Below, piece by piece: positions 6,552 through 7,433 of a stretch of DNA of 7,433 bases (the stretch's first letter is position 1; every line of letters starts with the position of its first letter). A program made the translations under genes and the position numbers. Source of the stretch: Rhodobiaceae bacterium (GTDB taxonomy: Bacteria; Pseudomonadota; Alphaproteobacteria; Micropepsales; Micropepsaceae); assembly GCA_009885515.1 (NCBI GenBank), contig VFKO01000305.1, forward strand, positions 1-7,433. The letters run 5' to 3'. The notes under the pieces are model-generated. The model saw only the letters and a program-made list of their open reading frames with translations. It was not told the origin of the DNA and made no database searches.

Positions 6552-6684
6552 ATGCTTTCATGGGCATTGGCTATGGCACCGGCTCAGGCTAAGCTGGCCG
6601 TGACAGCGTGCAAAACACCATGAAGGCATCAATTGCTGTCCAAGGCCCGTCGTTCAGGGCTTGTTGAAATGGAAGGAGCAACCG
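6552..6684. other. Short spacer between rhuM remnant and antitoxin gene
   Basis: No gene is recognisable in these 133 bases. They hold a 12-bp imperfect inverted repeat, ATGCTTTCATGG (6552-6563) and CCATGAAGGCAT (6618-6629), with one G-T pair and a 54-base loop. A second imperfect repeat, AAGGCCC (6642-6648) and GGGCTT (6657-6662), lies just before the antitoxin ribosome site and could be its autoregulatory operator. Confidence 0.4.
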
Positions 6685-6882
6685 GTGTCTAACCCGCAGT
6701 CACTGATCGAGAAAATCAGAGCCTTGCCGGCCGAACGCATAAATGAGGTCGAGGACTTCGTCGATTTTATCGCCTCGCGCGTATCCGAACGCGCCCTCAG
6801 TGACAGCGCTGCTGCCGCTAGCTCACCCGCCTTCGCCAAAATTTGGAACAATCCCGAGGACGATGCCTACGATGCAATCTGA
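6685..6882 (+). CDS. Putative type II antitoxin of a MazF/PemK-type pair
   Basis: A 65-residue acidic protein read from a GTG at 6685, chosen because AAGGAG lies six bases upstream; a TTG at 6661 in the same frame would add eight residues across that site. Residues 6-31 (SLIEKIRALPAERINEVEDF onward) form the helix typical of small DUF2281-like antitoxins, and the C-terminal FAKIWNNPEDDAYD (51-64) resembles the Trp-acidic tail that binds MazF-type toxins. It should neutralise the toxin encoded next and, with it, repress its own promoter. The reading frame is intact and ends 11 bases inside the toxin gene, the normal coupled layout. The partner toxin is broken by stop codons, so this may be an orphan antitoxin that could still protect against a related toxin. 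The family call rests on recognition of pattern and neighbour. Confidence 0.75.
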   Translation: MSNPQSLIEKIRALPAERINEVEDFVDFIASRVSERALSDSAAAASSPAFAKIWNNPEDDAYDAI

Positions 6883-7222
6883 GTTCGGTCCCCTTGAATT
6901 CGGCAATGTCGTTCTGGTTCGCTGTCCCTTCACCAACCAAACAGCAGCGAAGCAGCGGCCCGCCGTCGTCGTCAGCTGACGCGCCTACAATGATGCCAAG
7001 CCCGATGTCGTGGTCATGGCCATTACCTCACAGCTTCGTGCCAGTGCCGCCCTCGGCGAAGTCTGGGTCAAAGACTGGACCGCCACAGGACTGATTAAAC
7101 CTTCCGCCATCAAACCCGTCTTCGCCACAATCGAAGAAGCCCTCATCATCCGCAAGCTTGGCGCATTGCTTGACGCCGACAAATAAGCATTGCACCAAAC
7201 CATCGCGCAGGTGCTCGGCTAA
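6872..7222 (+). pseudogene. MazF/PemK family toxin, inactivated by two in-frame stops
   Basis: Reading one frame from the ATG at 6872 gives MazF-type sequence. Codons 10-35 hold FGNVVLVRCPFTNQTAAKQR then PAVVVS, with the conserved R29-P30 substrate-contact region; then comes TGA at 6977-6979 (codon 36). The same frame continues with RAYNDAKPDVVVMAITSQ (37-54) and WVKDWTATGLIKPSAIKPV, both typical of the family, to TAA at 7184-7186 (codon 105). After that ALHQTIAQVLG matches the usual family C-terminus before TAA at 7220-7222. The first stop stands where relatives have Ser (TCA to TGA would do it), the second plausibly where Gln stood (CAA to TAA). A full product would be 116 residues, a ribosome-independent mRNA endonuclease; the 35-residue product cannot be. 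An ATG at 6863 is an alternative start. Confidence 0.85.
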
Positions 7223-7433
7223 CGCGGCGCCCTCATGGTTGCGAGTGGAAGGAAATGTGGCGACAGGTTATTGGAGTGCACCCTTGGTGTGAGACACTGT
7301 CTCATGTCCTGCTGTCTCACTTGTTTGTCGCGGAATTCGGCCTAATTTTTGGAGGAAATAGGACAGCGGTTCGGCGGAAATGGGGGCGATTAGCGTTTGG
7401 GGTACCTCAGCGCGCCCAATATCGTCAGGGGAT
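7223..7433. other. Right-edge region with no convincing gene
   Basis: Apart from the inverted-repeat cluster, I recognise nothing here. Two minus-strand frames are open from the right edge (to TAA at 7268-7270 and to TAA at 7390-7392); either may be the tail of a gene outside the window, but neither shows a known motif. Confidence 0.5.
7289..7320. repeat. Nested inverted repeats built on TGAGACA / TGTCTCA
   Basis: TGAGACA C TGTCTCA (7290-7304) is a perfect palindrome with a one-base centre. A second TGTCTCAC (7313-7320) also pairs perfectly with GTGAGACA (7289-7296) across a 16-base loop, so two alternative stems share one arm. The two TGTCTCA copies are 15 bases apart. This could be a regulator-binding site or the end of a mobile element; no transposase is in view. 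Confidence 0.65.

Noticed and set aside
6977..6979. TGA in the toxin frame as selenocysteine or a reassigned codon
   Set aside because: Relatives have serine here, no selenocysteine hairpin is evident, TGA is a normal stop for other genes in the window, and a second stop (TAA) also interrupts the frame.
7268..7433. Minus-strand open frame of 54 codons from the right edge to TAA at 7268-7270
   Set aside because: It runs through the inverted-repeat cluster, shows no family motif and its third codon positions lack the GC bias of the neighbouring genes, so it is probably open by chance.
7390..7433. Minus-strand frame ending in LTILGALRYPKR before TAA at 7390-7392
   Set aside because: It could be the C-terminus of a gene beyond the window, but 14 codons are too few to support a call.

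Overview
This looks like chromosomal DNA from an alphaproteobacterium of roughly 60% GC (estimated by eye). The support is a compact purE-purK pair, two YdcH/DUF465 proteins, a small soluble diguanylate cyclase with an RESD inhibitory site of the kind known from Caulobacter DgcA, and GANTC (CcrM-type) sites in predicted promoters. No rRNA or other marker is present, so genus and species cannot be given.

Layout. Positions 1-1123 (minus) hold most of a YcaD-like major facilitator superfamily transporter that runs off the left edge. Divergent from it, 1234-2877 (plus) encodes a complete medium-chain-type acyl-CoA synthetase, ended by a GC-rich hairpin. Two divergent DUF465 proteins follow (2995-3168 minus and 3387-3677 plus). 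A GGDEF diguanylate cyclase (3679-4407 minus) converges on the second with a single base between stop codons. Positions 4584-6219 are purE and purK, overlapping, which convert AIR to CAIR in purine synthesis through N5-CAIR. These core genes look intact.

From about 6220 to the right edge the character changes to decayed accessory DNA. It holds a RhuM gene cut off after about 80 residues, an apparently intact small antitoxin gene, and a MazF/PemK-family toxin whose frame carries two in-frame stop codons before its probable original stop. Beyond that are about 210 bases without a convincing gene but with a nested inverted-repeat cluster. The end of purK therefore looks like the border between conserved chromosome and a gene-turnover site.

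I see no convincing new multi-gene system. The points most worth a second look are the double-nonsense toxin beside an open antitoxin, the GANTC-studded predicted promoters of one ydcH gene and of the diguanylate cyclase, and the inverted repeats inside and beside the rhuM remnant and near the right edge.
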